A DNA stretch of 64,000 bases from Gorsachius magnificus (taxonomy: Eukaryota > Chordata > Aves > Pelecaniformes > Ardeidae), in contig CM067081.1 in assembly GCA_034008185.1 (NCBI GenBank), positions 8,927,821 to 8,991,820 of the forward strand, in the 5' to 3' direction. The translations under genes were made by a program, and so were the position numbers. This document shows positions 1 through 13,705 of this stretch, piece after piece. Each line of letters begins with the position of its first letter. Positions within the stretch are counted from its first letter, which is position 1. The notes under the pieces are model-generated. The model saw only the letters and a list, made by a program, of their open reading frames with translations. It was not told the DNA's origin and searched no databases.

Positions 1-3000
1 GAACTACATCCACCTCAAGCCTCGAGATGTTATTCCCTTGTCAAAGTTTGTCCCATCCCAGCAGTCCTACCAAAGCATCTTGTGCATGATCTGCCAGGTT
101 GCTTTTCGCCCACAAGCAGTAGGTGTTTAAATATTAATTCTAACTCTTATGCTTATGGGGGGTGAGGTCAACCCATGTTACATTAGGCTGTAAGGCAGAC
201 TCTCCAGATGTGTGCACCCTTGAGTCAAGAGGCCCTAGCCAAACACTATATGGCTTCAGCTTTGAAAAATGCTCTTAGGCTTCATTTTGTAGGGAATTTT
301 GCCTTTCATACATTCTGCAGATAATTTAGTTGGGCTGCATTTTTCTGCTCTTCAGATTGTGGGTGGATGTTGGTTATGACAATTTGTGTCTGGTATTTTG
401 GTACACTGGTATGTTTGCTTTTATGGTATGTGGATGGGAACCAGCTGCATTTTATGGAGCTCTTTATTGTAAAATTGTGGGGTACAAATAGGATTGAGGG
501 AAACAGTATGCTAGCCTCTCGTGCTTGAATCGCCACATTGCACAACAGTGCCATGGAGTGGAAATGTATGCTTCAGGATCCCTGCTGGATTGTGGTCATT
601 AAAATCATAATTAATACCTATCTGTGATGGATTGGGTTGGTCCTGCAGAGTTATCTTTGAAGCTTTTCGTCTCAAAAGCAACTTCAGTGTTACCTGTCTA
701 ATTTCAATGGTGTGGTCTTTCCATCTGCAGAGATTGAAGTGTGTTCATGAAACACTGGCAAGGATGGGCAGATGTCTGCTATGGGCGTGAAACAGTATTC
801 TGGCTGGCTTGCTGAAGTGAGTGGGAGCTTGTGTTTTGCAGGATAAATTTCCAGAAAATATATTTTGTAGCAAATATTTCAACATTTAAACTTGGTAGTA
901 AAAATTCAGAGCCAGCATCTCAACTATATTCCCATCCTATGAATTCTGATGAGCTAAAGTGGTTTTTGTCCTCCATCAGGGATAAAATGAATATCTTCTG
1001 GAGTTTGTAATGAAAAATGTGAGACAGATCATCAGAATAATCAATAACCTTGGGACGGGGGCACTTCCCTCAGAGTGGAAGGAGTGACCTAAAGTCAAGT
1101 TCTTGGTCTGACTTCAGCAGAGTTGGATCTTTCATGACACTCTCTGTGTCCCAGATCAATGGTATGGTCAATCTGTTGCTCTGGGTCAAGTCACTCAGTT
1201 TTGACCAGTGACCCCATGCTGAAGCTGAAAAGTTTATCAAATATTTTGAGAAGTTTTCTGGATTTCGGGGGTTGGACTAGATGACCTCTAGGGGTCCCTT
1301 CCAACCCAAAACATTCTATGATTCTATGATTCTATGATTTGATCCCAGACATGCAGAAAAAGTTCATACAAGCAGCTTTTTCCAGTCGTCAGATTAAAAG
1401 CCCCTGGGTAATTGTTGACCTGTTCAAGCCCTGTCCCTAGGAGCTGCCTGGAAAAAAAACCCCTTTGTTTTGCTCACTTGATGTCCTCAGCTTGGGAAAT
1501 GGGATCCAATTTTCTAAACCATCTGTTCAAGCAGCCAAACGTTAGCAGCAGAAACACTCAGCTGATTTCCGGGAAGAGCCCAGGCTATTATCTAATTGCA
1601 TCCTCTGTGCTGAATCCGAGGGTTCCTGAGTCATTAAACAAGTGGCTTTGCTTGTTCTTAGTGATATTTGGCACGGAATCTTCACAGATAGGTTTTTGCA
1701 GGCTGCAAATAGCACAGGGACTTGAGACTGGTCACGATAACACTTTGTGAGAGGACTGGCTGCCTGCACGGGAGTGCAACGCCCTGCAGAGAGCTGGAGC
1801 ATTATTTGTACGTTGTATTTTCCATCGTGTTTGCTTAGTGTTAGGGCCAGCTGCCTTCTAAATTTCATAACTAATTTCTGAAGGGGCAAGGCTATGCCAT
1901 TGAAGTTACATTGTCATAAAATGAATAAACACAGTCCACTTGAAAAGGTCATTTCTTCCCAAGCATCTTACTGAGTTTTCTTGTAGATGGGTACGTTTAG
2001 CATCAGCAGCGGCCATGCTTCTGCTTTTAAAATCTTTCCTTAAATCTTCATCTCATGTAAATAAGTAAAATAGACTGCTATGACTCATAAATGAAAAGAA
2101 AGAAACACGAGTATATCTATGTAGCAAAGTTCAACAGACTACAATCTTAACTGTCAAGCACTCCAAATAGAAAGTAGCCCTGTTCCAGAAGGCTTCCTGT
2201 CTGTGCAAGATTTAATTGCGGACTTCTGGCAATTTATTCCCTAAGTGGCATACAGCAAGTTCTGTTCATTTCTCATACGCCTTTAATGCTGACTTCTGTG
2301 CATTTCCCATGTGAAGTCATCCAAATAGATTTGCAAACTCTCTTGATTTCACACAAAGATACTGTCCTGGGATCCTGGCACCTACGTGAGACAAACACCC
2401 ACCAGTGCTTCTGAAGCTGAGGAGCTTGCCATATCGTGTCAGATCACTGCCACCCTCCATGGCCTTGGCTGAGACTGTCCTGCCCTACCAGGCACTGTAC
2501 AAGCAGAAAGGAAAAGACAGGCTGCCAGACAAAAGCGTGGTGGAAAGGAGGAGTGATGCTCAGAGGTGTGGAGAGATTGACTGGGCACCGGTCACCCCTG
2601 ACCAGGAGCATGAATCGCACCCAAACCTGCATTCAGTTCTGTGATAAAGGCACCAGACGTCCTCTCACTGTCCTTCCAAACCTCCTGGCAAAAGGTCATC
2701 AGGGAAAGCACAAATTATTGAAGCTGGATGCAGTCTGTGCTTGCATCGTGAAATGACAGCTTCTTCTCTTGTTTTGTTCCACGGTTCCTCTTCTTGTATG
2801 CCAAACCATGGTGGGCCATAGCAGGGAGTCCATTTAGTGACTCTTGGAGTGAAAATAAAAATTATGTTTCATTTCATGAAGTTGTGATCAGAAATGACGA
2901 TTGTAATTAGAAGAGAGAAAAGCTATTAGCACGCCCAAAGACTTATGCTGGGAGGCACCCCACTGTGCTGACTTCAATTTTCTGAGCATGTCTGGTAGCC

Positions 3001-5739
3001 CAATGGGCTCCGGAGCTCCTTCTGCAACGACGGGAGGATGGGGATGAGCGATACTCAGGCATGTCAAACTCTGCCCATATTACGCTCATCTGCTGTTGTC
3101 ATCGTTATTCCTCTGGTGCCAAGTCTGCCTGATGTTAGACAACGAAGGCTCGATTCACCCATGACGTAGCTCTGTCAAAGGCCAACAGAGCTCCCCCACC
3201 GGAGAAGGGATTAGTCCCTCCCAAACCTTTTTCAGAGCATTGGACATGCTGCAGCTGATGTGTTAACGGCTCTTGACATGTGCTGCAGGATCGCCTTGGC
3301 AAAGCAGCTCATGGGGAAATCTCTCATATAGCTCAATTAATATTAATTTACATGACTGGGAGGTGGTGTACATTTCCCACATGCCATCCTGAAAACAGAC
3401 TCCCCCAAAAAAAAGCTTTAATAATGAAGCAGATGACAACGGGAAGCAACTGATCCACACAGCCTCCTCTCGAGGGTCATCCCAGCTCCAGCAGTGGAAA
3501 AGTAAACAGAGGGGCTGGATAGATGCGGGCATGGGGTCAGTGCAAAAAGAGCAGGAGACCTGCGGGGTGCTTGGCAGCAAGGAATAGGAGGCTTCAGAGA
3601 CAGAGTAAGAGTTTGAGCTGCCTCCTCTCTCACAGACACAGTCTTGCTGTATAAAAGCTCCAGCATAAGCCTGGCTTCAGGCTTGGTGATAAACAGAGTA
3701 GAAAAAAGGATCAGGTAAACCTCATATAGTAATGCTCTGAAGGACCAGGAGGAAAGCAGGCCATTCAGTGGGTTTTTTTTCTGAAATACCAGATTTATGA
3801 TCTGGGTGGAAATTACAGTATGTAAATTATTTGCCACTTTTCCTTTTGTGGAGAAACAGAGCTTAAAAACGAACTGGGGAAACCCATTCTGGGGAAATAC
3901 ACCACAGAAAGGGAAAGGGTTTGAGACTTTTAATAACACCATTGTCGAAGATATCACGTGAAACTTAACCCAAAGTACTGAGTACAACGCCCACGAGCCA
4001 TGTTAAACAAATATTAAATGTGCACACTGGAAACTGAGACACTTGGGGAGTACGGACCCTGGTTTATGAGACATTCTGTCTTATAAATACACTTTTGCAA
4101 GCCAATCTGAAAAAATCCGTCCTGCAAGTCCATGCTGGAGACTCTGGGGACACCCTGGGAAGTCCCCCACCCTGCTCCCCTTACATCGAGGCAGGGTCGA
4201 GCCAGGCACAGGCTCTGCCTCCTCCGCATGGTTTGGGGACTATCGTGTGGTTTCTGGCAGCCGACAAAGAGACCGGGACCATCCGGCTGCTTCCAGCGCT
4301 CTGGAACAGTGTGGCTTCTGCAGGACCACCATGACACCTGGTGGTCAAACAGGCGAGGTCCCGGAGCCAGGAGCTGCTCCCACCACCCGTTGAGACCACC
4401 TCGCTAGCCTTCCCAGCCCCAGGAAAAGGCCACAAGGTTTCCCTGAGAGCACCGGTGGGAGGGGCAGAACACATTTTTAAAGGATCTCCACGGATTTCAG
4501 GAAGGTTTTGCTCTGCTCAGACCCCCTGCGTGCCATTTGAGGGAGCCTGGCTCCTGGGGTCACCCCCCTGACCCACGCTGGTGGGGTTTGCTCCTCTCTG
4601 ACAGCCGCAGTGAGCCAGCCCCGCTGCAGCGGGCACCTGGCAACTGCACAGAAACTCAACCGCCCACCTGGAAACCAGTTTAGGTGATGATGGTCGTTGC
4701 TGGGCTTGGTTCTAAAATCCATGCTTGGCCTCTGTGCAATAACCTGTGGCTTTCGCCTTGCTTATAAAGGGGTCAAAAACTCGTGCTCAGACTCGGTCTG
4801 AGCAAGCAGGCTTGTTTGGGGATGTTCTCCCTGGTTCCTGGCTCCCATGTCCGTGTGCCCTCAAGTGTCTCCAGTCCACCTGCAGCTTTGCTGGGCAATG
4901 ACTGCTGTGATTGATAGTATTCTGACCTGTAACTTAATGCTAGGCTCAGTAGATGTGGTCAATCAGCTTTTACTGGTAGGTTTGCTTTTTTGACCAGGCA
5001 AACAGTTTATTTATTGCAGTGGATGGCTTGCTTACCAGAGGCGTATCCCTAATACTATACTAATTTTTCCAGCAACAGGATGAGGTGCCGGTCTTAAGTA
5101 GCCTCTTGAAATACAAATTTTAACTGGAGGGGGCAGTAATAGGCATTCCTATCATCAGCCCCATCCAAGCATTCAAAAACCAGAAAAAAACCCTAAGATA
5201 AGAAGGGATGTAGATGCAGCAGTGCTGAGAAGTGAAACATTGAACTTCTAGTTCACAGGCCTCCAGACTGGGGTTTAAACCTCTGCTTTAGGTGCAGATG
5301 CTGTGGGGATCCTGCCCATGCCCCAGGGATGATGGCCGTATGAACGCCTGCATGTGAGCCATGCACAGAGACAGGATGTTCTCTCCAGGGCTAGCTGTGT
5401 TTCTTACCCTACGGCTATTTTGAATGTTTTCTACTTTAAATTCACTTTACTTGAGTAGATTTAAGATTTAGCTTTAAAATTCAATATTTAACTTCAGGAT
5501 TTAATTTAATTTGATATTTATAAAACTCACTTTAAAGATTGTTTGGACACTTCAGGAATGTTCTGAGAAACTCGCACAGAGGATAGGAGCTAGAGCTGAG
5601 TGTCCCCAAATTACTGACGCCGAACTTTGTATGCAAAATACACCCAGGTAATAATAATGCATGCAAACATTGCGACCACATATATAAATATATATATGTG
5701 TGAGGGTGTGTTTAAACAGGGCACACTCCCAGAACTCAA
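1..5739. other. Intergenic DNA, no gene recognised
   Basis: Apart from the short CR1 end at 1262-1340, this is unique AT/GC-mixed sequence. Open frames up to about 190 codons lack recognisable domains and mostly lack an ATG start. No RNA gene is recognised. Confidence 0.6.
1262..1340 (+). mobile_element. CR1 LINE, 3'-end fragment
   Basis: Terminal CR1 sequence GGTTGGACTAGATGACCTCT, then GGGGTCCCTTCCAACCC, ending in ATTCTATG octamers. Only about 80 bp remain, a severely 5'-truncated insertion. Confidence 0.95.
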
Positions 5740-6602
5740 TCCGATTGAAGGGAGGAGGGCTCTGCAGAGGGACCTGGCCAGGCTGGATCCATGGGCCAAG
5801 GCCAAGTGTATGAGGTTCAATAAGGCCGAGTGCCAGGTCCTGCACATTGGTTGGTCCTGCAACAATCCCATGCAATGCTACAAGCTTGGGTAAGAGTGGC
5901 TGGAAAGCTGCCTGGCAGAAAAGGACCTGGGGTGCTGATCAACAGCCATCTGAATGTGAGCCAGCAGTGTGCCCAGGTGGCCAAGAAAGCCAATGGCATC
6001 CTGGCTTGTATCAAGAATAGTGTGGCCAGCAGGAGCAGGGCAGTGATCATACCCCTGTACTCGGTGCTGGTGAGGCCGCACCTCGAATACTGTGTTCAGT
6101 TTTGGGCCCCTCACTACAAGAAAGACGTTGCATTGCTGGAGCATGTCCAGAGGAGAGCAACAAAGCTGGTGAGGGGTCTGGAGCCCAAGGCTGATGGGGA
6201 GCGGCTGAGGGAACTGGGGGTGTTCAGCCTGGAGAAGAGGAGGCGAGGGGAGACCTGATCGCCCTCTGCAACTGCCTGACAGGAGGGGGTAGTGAGGTGG
6301 GGGTCGGCCTCTTCTCCCTGGTAACGGGCGATGGGACGAGGGTTGATGGCCTCAAGTTGTGCCACGGCAGGTTTAGGTTAAACATTAGGAAGAACTCCTG
6401 CCCCAAAAGGGTTGTCAAGCATTGGAATGGGCTGCCCAGGGAAGAGGTTGAGTCCCCATCCCTGGAGGCATTTAAAAGCCAGTCAGATGAGGTGCTTAGG
6501 GACATGGTTTAGTGGTGGGATGGCAGGGTTAGGTTAATGGTTGGACTTGATGATCTTAAAGGTCTTTTCCAACCTAAACAGTTCTATGATTCTATGATTC
6601 TA
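5740..6602 (+). mobile_element. CR1 LINE, 5'-truncated, with decayed reverse-transcriptase C-terminus
   Basis: About 860 bp. It encodes CR1 ORF2 C-terminal pieces such as [19 protein letters not shown] and [19 protein letters not shown], split between two frames, so a frameshift lies between about 6,250 and 6,300. The 3' end has GATGATCTTAAAGGTC and ends in ATTCTATG repeats. No functional product is expected. Confidence 0.96.
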
Positions 6603-8907
6603 TAACTCCATGCCAGTGATATACACTCCTCCATCCACATAAGCTACCACCCACTTTGCACTTACATGCACCACAGTTCATGTCCAAAGCCTTTCAAACG
6701 TGGCCAATAACTTGCTGTACTGAAGATGAGGAGCAAGTGCTGATGTATCGGAGGGCAAGGAGATCTGAATGAGACACTGGAAAATCTGGGCAGTCTAAAT
6801 CAGAGCTGGACTGCCAGTGAGCTATGCATGCCTTGAGGGACACAGTCGGTGCCCTGCCAGCACTGGATAAATCATTTACAGGCTACGGCAGTGTGATGAA
6901 GGTGCTGTGGAGGGGAGAGAGACAAATGAGATCATGGGGAATGATTTACTACAGTTAAAGGTCACAAACCTTTGTAAATATATGGTAGAAACTGAGTTAA
7001 TGTGGTGAAAGATTTACAAGGCCTGAGCAGGCATAGAAAGAGGCCTGGGGGTGGCAAATTTTGGACCAGTATAAAAGTTGACAGTCATGTATTGGCAGGA
7101 GATGAGCAAGCCTGGAGGATCCTCAGCAGCAAAGAGCAAGACTTAAGCCTCCAGTTTCAGAAGGGACTGATACCTTTGGAAGCCCCAGTGGGATGGTCTA
7201 TGGAAGTCTTCATGTCACACCTTAGCACAGTCTTGAATAACCTTTAAAGCATCTCCTTTTGGTTCTCTGTGTAGGATGGCCCTGCTAAGGAGGTGCACAA
7301 GAACCTTCTCTTGAAAGGCCCAGAAATTGTGTAAAGTAACGTAGTTAAAAAGCATGAGGGCTATACGAAGGAAGAACAGCTTGGGTACAAACAGTACAAA
7401 GAACAGCTTGCTTGGGTACAGACTTTCATAGGGGCACTGTGAAAATGCCAGCAAATAGCTGAGGCATAATTCATACCACCGAGAAAAAAATGCAAATAAA
7501 ATTAGTTGTTTGCGGGCACGGCAGCTTGCTGAAGTGCTCCATGTGCAGTTGACACAACAGACCCCTTATCAAAGCTGCTTTATCTTCCCAAGCCAAGGCA
7601 ACGGGTGCATTTGTGCTGCTGGAACAGAACAGGTAGACAAATACGTGTCAGCTCACCGATCAGTCGGCCACAGTTAAGTCAATGGGGTGGATGTGGGTTT
7701 TAAGAGGTGAGCATGCTTTTCCCTTTGACTGAGCAGTAACCAATTGAGCATTTGTGTGCCTTGGGCAAGGTATTAGCAGCACAAATCTACAAAACGTTCA
7801 GCCTTTAGACCAAGAGAAAATAGTTCCAAATCTACCCTGAATCAAGAGATGCCAGAGATTCTTATTCTTCAAATACCATTTTCTCTTAGCTGTGTCAGGA
7901 GGAAAAAAACGCTTGAAAATCTTTGTGATCCTTTTTAAGACTTAAAAGTGTCCTTTCCATACCAGAAAATCAAAATATTCTTACTTCTAATCAGTCTCAA
8001 TTGCATTTGTCATTTCAAAAGTGTCAAAAGAACAAGGACCCAAAGGGTGGCTGTAGCTGAATGCCATCAAGCCAGGAATACAGAAAGCAAAGAGTCGGTG
8101 GCATCTCCGAGCAGCCACTCTCTGCTTGCAGACTTCACCTGTATACCCTGAAGCCACAAGCATGAGCTGAAACCAAGTGAATTTCCAGGTATTAATATTT
8201 TATTTTGACAAATTCTTTCCTCCTTCCAAACGGCCAGGCCTGTGCCTTGGGATATGGCTGTCCTTTCACTCCTGAGGGACAACTTTTTCAGTTGTTTCAA
8301 CAGAAAAGCTTTCTACACAATCTGTCAAACTGAACACTTACAAGCATTTAATAAAAGTCTGAGTGCCCTAGGACTTGAAGAAATGCTCCTTTTGGTTCCC
8401 TCTGTGGAGGCAACAGGAGAAGGTAGCTGTGTGCTTGCCTATAGGACAACACCGCTTAAGCATAGCTAAACTGACAGCAGAATTTGTTCAGTATTCCTCA
8501 TTCCTGGATTAACATAAGGACAAAATGATCATGAAGGATGCTTACTGGAAGACAGGCTTTAACCTTTTTTCAGTTTGCAGGCACACACAATTTTTCAAGA
8601 CTTGATGCAGGCTGCTGCTGACAACAGCCTTGTTTTGCCCGGCTTGCTCTTGCAGGCACAGTGGAGGTTACACATGGGAACGCACCGGTCTGTCGCCTCT
8701 GAAGGAAAGGGGCTGCTCAGAAATGAAATTTCCACTTGAATTTCCAGCCATTGCACTTTGATTTGGTGAGCATGCTCCCTATCAACAGGGTGGAAAGAAG
8801 ATTGACTTGGGGATAGGAGGAAAGTCCTGTGCTCATGACCGGGAAATTCAGTTTCCAGGATATAACTGGGATTTGTCTCCCATTGTCAGAGCTGTCTTTG
8901 GCAGGAG
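6603..8907. other. Intergenic DNA, nothing recognised
   Basis: Unique sequence. The only structure seen is a small imperfect duplication, GAACAGCTTGGGTACA at 7374 and GAACAGCTTGCTTGGGTACA at 7401. Confidence 0.55.
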
Positions 8908-9365
8908 TCACAGAATAACAAAATCACAGAAAGGTTCAGGTTGGAAGGGACCTCTGGAGGTCACCTCATTCAACACCCTCTTGCTCAAACAGGGCCACCT
9001 AAAGCACCATGTCCAGACGGCTTTTGAATATCTCCAGGGATGGAGACTGTACAACCTCTCTAGGCAACCTGAGCCATTGCTTGGTCACCCTCATAGGAAA
9101 AAGGTGTTTCCTGATGTTCAGAGGGAACCTCCTGTGTTTCAGTTTGTGCCCATCACCTCTGGTCCTTGCACTAGGCACCACTGAGAAGAGCCTGGCTCCA
9201 TCCTCTTTGCGCCCTCCCTTCAGGTATTTATAAACATTGATGAGATCCCCCCTGAGCCTTCTCTTCTCCAGGCTGAACAGTCCCAGCTCTCTCAGCCTTT
9301 CCTCACAGGAGAGATGCTCCAGTTCTTTGCATCATCTTCATGGCCCTTCACTGGACTGTCCCCCA
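8908..9365 (-). mobile_element. CR1 LINE, truncated
   Basis: Starts with the reverse complement of a CR1 tail (TCACAGAATAAC...ATCACAG) and AGGTTGGAAGGGACCTCTGG, then the ORF2 C-terminal region, decayed. It breaks off near 9,365 within the segment that normally reads CTGGAGCATCTCTCCT on the element strand. Sequence after it (GAGAGAGTCCAGTGG, near 9,390) may be a small CR1 scrap in the other orientation. Confidence 0.93.
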
Positions 9366-10264
9366 CTCCAGGTGGGACATACTGGAGAGAGTCCAGTGGT
9401 GCCTGGAGGCATGGGGCTGCCCTGGCTACACTGCTGAATGGTGAGCGCAGACTCAGAGGGGCTGTTTTCTCCAGATTGGTGTTCCCAGAAGGGAAAACCC
9501 CACTCCCTTCTGGCTCACTGCAACTGCCTGGATGAATGAGCAATGGCGGGTTAGTGGGTGGTGTGGTCTGTCAAGCCCACATGCTGGGTTCTCACGTTTC
9601 AGTCAGTTTTCACCTTTCTGCCAAGTAAAAACAATGTGTTACCAAGGGACTTTGAGTCTTGTGGTGTGGGAAGAACCACCTGCTAAAAAAACACCAGGAA
9701 AGTTTTCCTATTAATTTGTCAAATTAATTTATCTTCGTGGAAAAAGGACCCTTGAAATCATTGAACCAACCCCTTGCCGAGGGGCTTAACATGTGGCAAA
9801 AGTCACAGGAGCAGTCAGGAAAGCGCAACATTTTATTAATGAGTGTTTGTGGCAGTTCACTGAGGGCTCTGCTGAGGTCAGAAATGTTTTTCACCTCTTA
9901 CTCGAAGAGAGCGACATCGTGGGTTACAGAAAAATAAAGCTTTCCCTGGCTATAAGATATGCTTGGTGGAAAGATCCATCCTAGATTGGGCAGACTGGTG
10001 TTATTTAGCCTTGTAGGGTACAGCAGCTGGGGAACCCTGGCTGGAAAGCTTTTCTTTTGGCTTTTGCTTCCTTGGGATGCCCTTCTCCATCCATGGGTAG
10101 GTGGCCCAGCAGGCAGAAACCCTGGGTGATGCACCCGTGTGGGGGCTGTGCCCAGCAGGACCATGTGGGAGTGTGGGTAGAGAGCAAAGCTGCTGGAGCA
10201 GGAACAGCCTTGGTCCCCTGGACACCCCCTCAGCACCATGTGGGACTGAGCAGCCCACTCGTAC
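9366..10264. other. Intergenic DNA, nothing recognised
   Basis: Unique sequence between two reverse-oriented CR1 copies. No coding signal seen. Confidence 0.55.
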
Positions 10265-10641
10265 CATAGAATCACAGTCATAGAATCATAGAATTGTTTA
10301 GGTTGGAAAAGACCTTTAAGATCATCAAGTCCAATCATTAACCTAACCCTGCCGTCCCACCACTAAACCATGTCCCTAAGCACCTCGTCTACCTGGCTTT
10401 TAAATACCTCCAGGGATGGGGACTTGACCACTTCCCTGGGCAGCCTGTTCCAATTCTTGACAACCCTTTCAGTGAAGAAACCTAAACCTGCCCTGGCACA
10501 ACTTGAGGCCATTTCCCCTTGTCCTATGGCCTGTTACCAGGGAGAAGAGACCAACCCCCACCTCGCTACCCACTCCTGTCAGGCAATTGCAGAGAGTGAT
10601 AAGGTCTCCCCTCAGCCTCCTTTTTTCCAGGCTAAACAACA
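10265..10641 (-). mobile_element. CR1 LINE, truncated
   Basis: Begins with tail octamers (CATAGAATCATAGAATTG) and GGAAAAGACCTTTAAGATCA, followed by the ORF2 C-terminal region in reverse. It ends at the CAGGCTAAACAAC segment. Same 3' family as the copies at 5,740 and 40,811. Confidence 0.95.
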
Positions 10642-12739
10642 TCGCACACCAGGAGGGTCTAACCCACAGCCTTTTCTAAGCAGTGAACAGGGCCAAAGTC
10701 CTGTCAGAGGCTCCTACTTAATTTAGTAGCAGAAGCAAGACCATCCTGCTTGTTCTCAAAAGAAGTAATGGAAAAATGGCCCTCAAGATCTAAAAATGAG
10801 TTTTCAAGGCTCACTGTTAGAAAAGACTTTCTGTTTAGAAACCGACAAGAGCCCAGCTTTGAAATTGGTGGGACCTCAGTGGGGTTTCAGGTCTCAGCAG
10901 TCCTTCATGGTGGTGATAGGAAATCTCCACGTGCTGGCAGACCTCAGGCAGTGTTGCGCAGCCAAGCAGCCACGGTTCCCCACAGTACAAATGCAAGCAG
11001 GTCCGTGTCCTTGCAGGGCGATGTTCCACTAGGGCTTTTGCAGTTAGAGGTTTTGCTGAAACTGTTTTTGAAGGGATTATGGCAATTCTACACAAGCTTA
11101 TCATGAGGAGAACTTTTAAATTAAAAATACAAATATATATGTATATATACACATATGGACCCTGTACTTGCTACTTACCAACTTACTGTGTCTGTCCTCA
11201 GAAAGAGACGTTTCCATATCCAGCTGTTTCTCATGATAGATCAAGAAGGTCTGACCTATACCATCTTAATCACACAATCACTATGCTAAACAAGAGATTG
11301 TAGGGAAGATTTTGTGGCATAGGTAAAGATTACACTAAAAACAGCACATACAAAAAATACAGATGCCAGATGCTGGACATTTGGAACATTCTGCTTATTT
11401 ACACAAATAAAAATGATATTTCATTGCTTAATCCACTGCATGTTTTCTTTTCTTGCTTTATCAACCCCAAGATCTGTTATGAAAGTTCCGTGCATAATTG
11501 CTAATGACAAACTAACAGTTGTTTGAACAAGCAAAGTGCATTTTCCCTCATCCCTGCCTGTCCCATTGACTTTGCCTGGAAATGCCAATGAAGAACTTTT
11601 GTTTGCAAAACGAGCCACAGAAAGACAGTGGTGTGAATTCTGTCCTGCAGTGTTTGCACAAGCGCTGGCGGCAGAACTAACACAAACACTCATTGAAATT
11701 TGTTTCTGCAAGGTTAATGTCAGAAATGATTTATTGAAGCCTTCCTCCTGCTCACCAGTCTGGCATCCATCAAGAAAGTAAACAACACCCCCGTGATCTC
11801 AGAGGGCTCTGAGGCTGGTCTCTGAGCAAACACTCCAGATCAGAGTCAATATTTTGGGAGTAATCAATCAAATGATAGTTATTCCTACAAAATTCATGTT
11901 GAAACACTTTGAATCAAGAGTCAAAATCAATGTTTTTGAAGATAAATCCGTCTTTTCCTGTTGATGCGTTAAAGTTGTTCAGCAAAGTTGGTGAGGCAGT
12001 TGATCCAACTGAAGTTATACTCACATTATGTAGAATCATTTAAAAAAAACAGCTTTTTAGTGAAGTGGCAGAAATGCCCTCGCGTGTTCCCATTTCAAGA
12101 AGAAATAGGATTTGCATGGTGTTGCCACACAGTCGTGCCATGGAAATGCCCCTTCCAATCCGTTCTCCATTACTCCTTGTTCCTGAGAGTCTGGTACTTC
12201 TTTAAAAGGTCTTTTCTTTCTAATCTCTATTGTCTTTATGAAATGCACACTGAAATGAATTCTTCCTTTTCCATCATGAGTGATAACTATAGAAATCTGG
12301 ATTCCTAGGGCCCTGCTGAAATGCAGGTAGAGGTCCCACACCCAAGCCCAGCCCTCAGGGAAGTTAATTCAGACAGCGACCAGGTTGTAACCATTCTTAT
12401 GGTTACTTATGGCCAAGTCAGTGGTTTCTGAACCCAGCCAAGAAGGATAGCAATTATTTTTTTCTGTTCACTTACCAGGCAAATGGCTATTACCTTCACA
12501 GATACAACATGTTACATTCTAGTCACAGCCAAAACCACTTTTCCTCACATCCAGCAGGTTAGGTGCTTTAAAGTATCAAACAGGAACCTTGAGATAGTGG
12601 CTTGAAGCTGGCAAGTACCTCCAAGTATTTTCAGATTGAGCTGAAATGCTAGATTTGTCCTGTTCAAATGCCAGCTTAAAATGTTCCTATTAATGTGAGG
12701 ACATGATTAGCGCATATTAAGCCATAAATAGAAGAGGGC
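10642..12739. other. Intergenic DNA, nothing recognised
   Basis: AT-rich unique sequence with a short TATATA-type stretch near 11,127-11,155. No coding or RNA signal seen. Confidence 0.55.
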
Positions 12740-12819
12740 TGAAGGGTGTTAGGTTTATGGTTAGACACAATGGTCTTAAGGGGCTTTTCCAACCTAAATG
12801 GTTCTATGATTCTATGATC
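12740..12819 (+). mobile_element. CR1 LINE, 3'-end fragment
   Basis: About 80 bp: GGTTAGACACAATGGTCTTA, then TTTTCCAACCTAAATGG and two ATTCTATG-type octamers. Confidence 0.9.
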
Positions 12820-13266
12820 AGCTGTGGACAGCCATGCACTTCGTAAATGGCTGCATTTATTGAAAATCTTTCACTCTGCTGGCAGCTACTGACCCTTCAG
12901 CTCTGCCAAGAGCTGGGTGCTGCTGCATCTGCTTTGGGCAGCGGTGCCCAGATTTGTTTAAATGCCCCGCACCTTTGAGGTGTCACATGCTGTCCCTTTG
13001 CTGGCAGCCCCATGGGAGTGCCAAGCAGCCATGGCTGGCCTGGGGACGGACAGCTGCTCATGCTCCGGGGCACCTTGGAGCTCTCCTTCCATGCTGTTTG
13101 AGTTCACAGAATTTTTGGTGTCTTCTTCCTCTACTCAACGGGGCTCAAGTCCAGTCTATTTTCCAACCTCTGTGTTATTGGAGATTTTTCTTTTTTATTC
13201 TGCAGCCAGAGGAATCAACACATTAGCACAAGAACATGGTGTGGCTTGGGAGACCCTGGGTTTGGT
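12820..13266. other. Intergenic DNA, nothing recognised
   Basis: Unique sequence between two plus-strand CR1 pieces. Its open frames of about 90-112 codons have no recognisable domain. Confidence 0.5.
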
Positions 13267-13308
13267 GGGCACATCTATACTCATTCTCCAAGGAGTATAG
13301 ATGTGCCC
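13267..13308 (+). repeat. Perfect 16-bp inverted repeat (10-nt loop)
   Basis: GGGCACATCTATACTC at 13267-13282 is exactly complementary to GAGTATAGATGTGCCC at 13293-13308, with loop ATTCTCCAAG. It lies immediately upstream of the CR1 5' end. Confidence 0.97.
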
Positions 13309-13309
13309 C

Positions 13310-13705
13310 AGATGAGGGAGATGGGCTTGTTTAGCCTGAAGAAGAGGAGACTGAGAGGGGATCTCATCAACACATACAAGTATCTTCAGGGTGGATGTCA
13401 CAAGGACAGAGCCAGACTCTTCTCAGTGGTGTCCAGCGACAGGACAAGGGGCAATGGGCACAAACTGAAACATAAGAGGTTTCAGTTGAATGGGAGGAAG
13501 AACTTCTTTACTTTGAGGGTGACAGAGCACTGGCACAGGCTGCCCAGGGGGGTTGTGGAGTCTCCTTCTCTGGAGATACTCAAAACCCACCTGGATGATG
13601 TCCTGTGCAACCTGCTCTGGGTGACCCTGCTTTAGCAGGGGTGTTGGACTGGATGATCTCCTGAGGTCCTTTTGACTCCCTGCCATTCTGTGATTCTGTG
13701 ATTCC
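13310..13705 (+). mobile_element. CR1 LINE, truncated, preceded by a hairpin
   Basis: Starts at the GGGCTTGTTTAGCCTGAAG segment and runs to the ATTCTGTG tail. It encodes HWHRLPRGVVESPSLEIL in a mostly open frame. The 5' truncation point directly follows a perfect inverted repeat at 13267-13308. Confidence 0.94.

Noticed and set aside
3418..3987. 189-codon open frame on the minus strand
   Set aside because: No recognisable domain, no splice or promoter context, composition like intergenic DNA.
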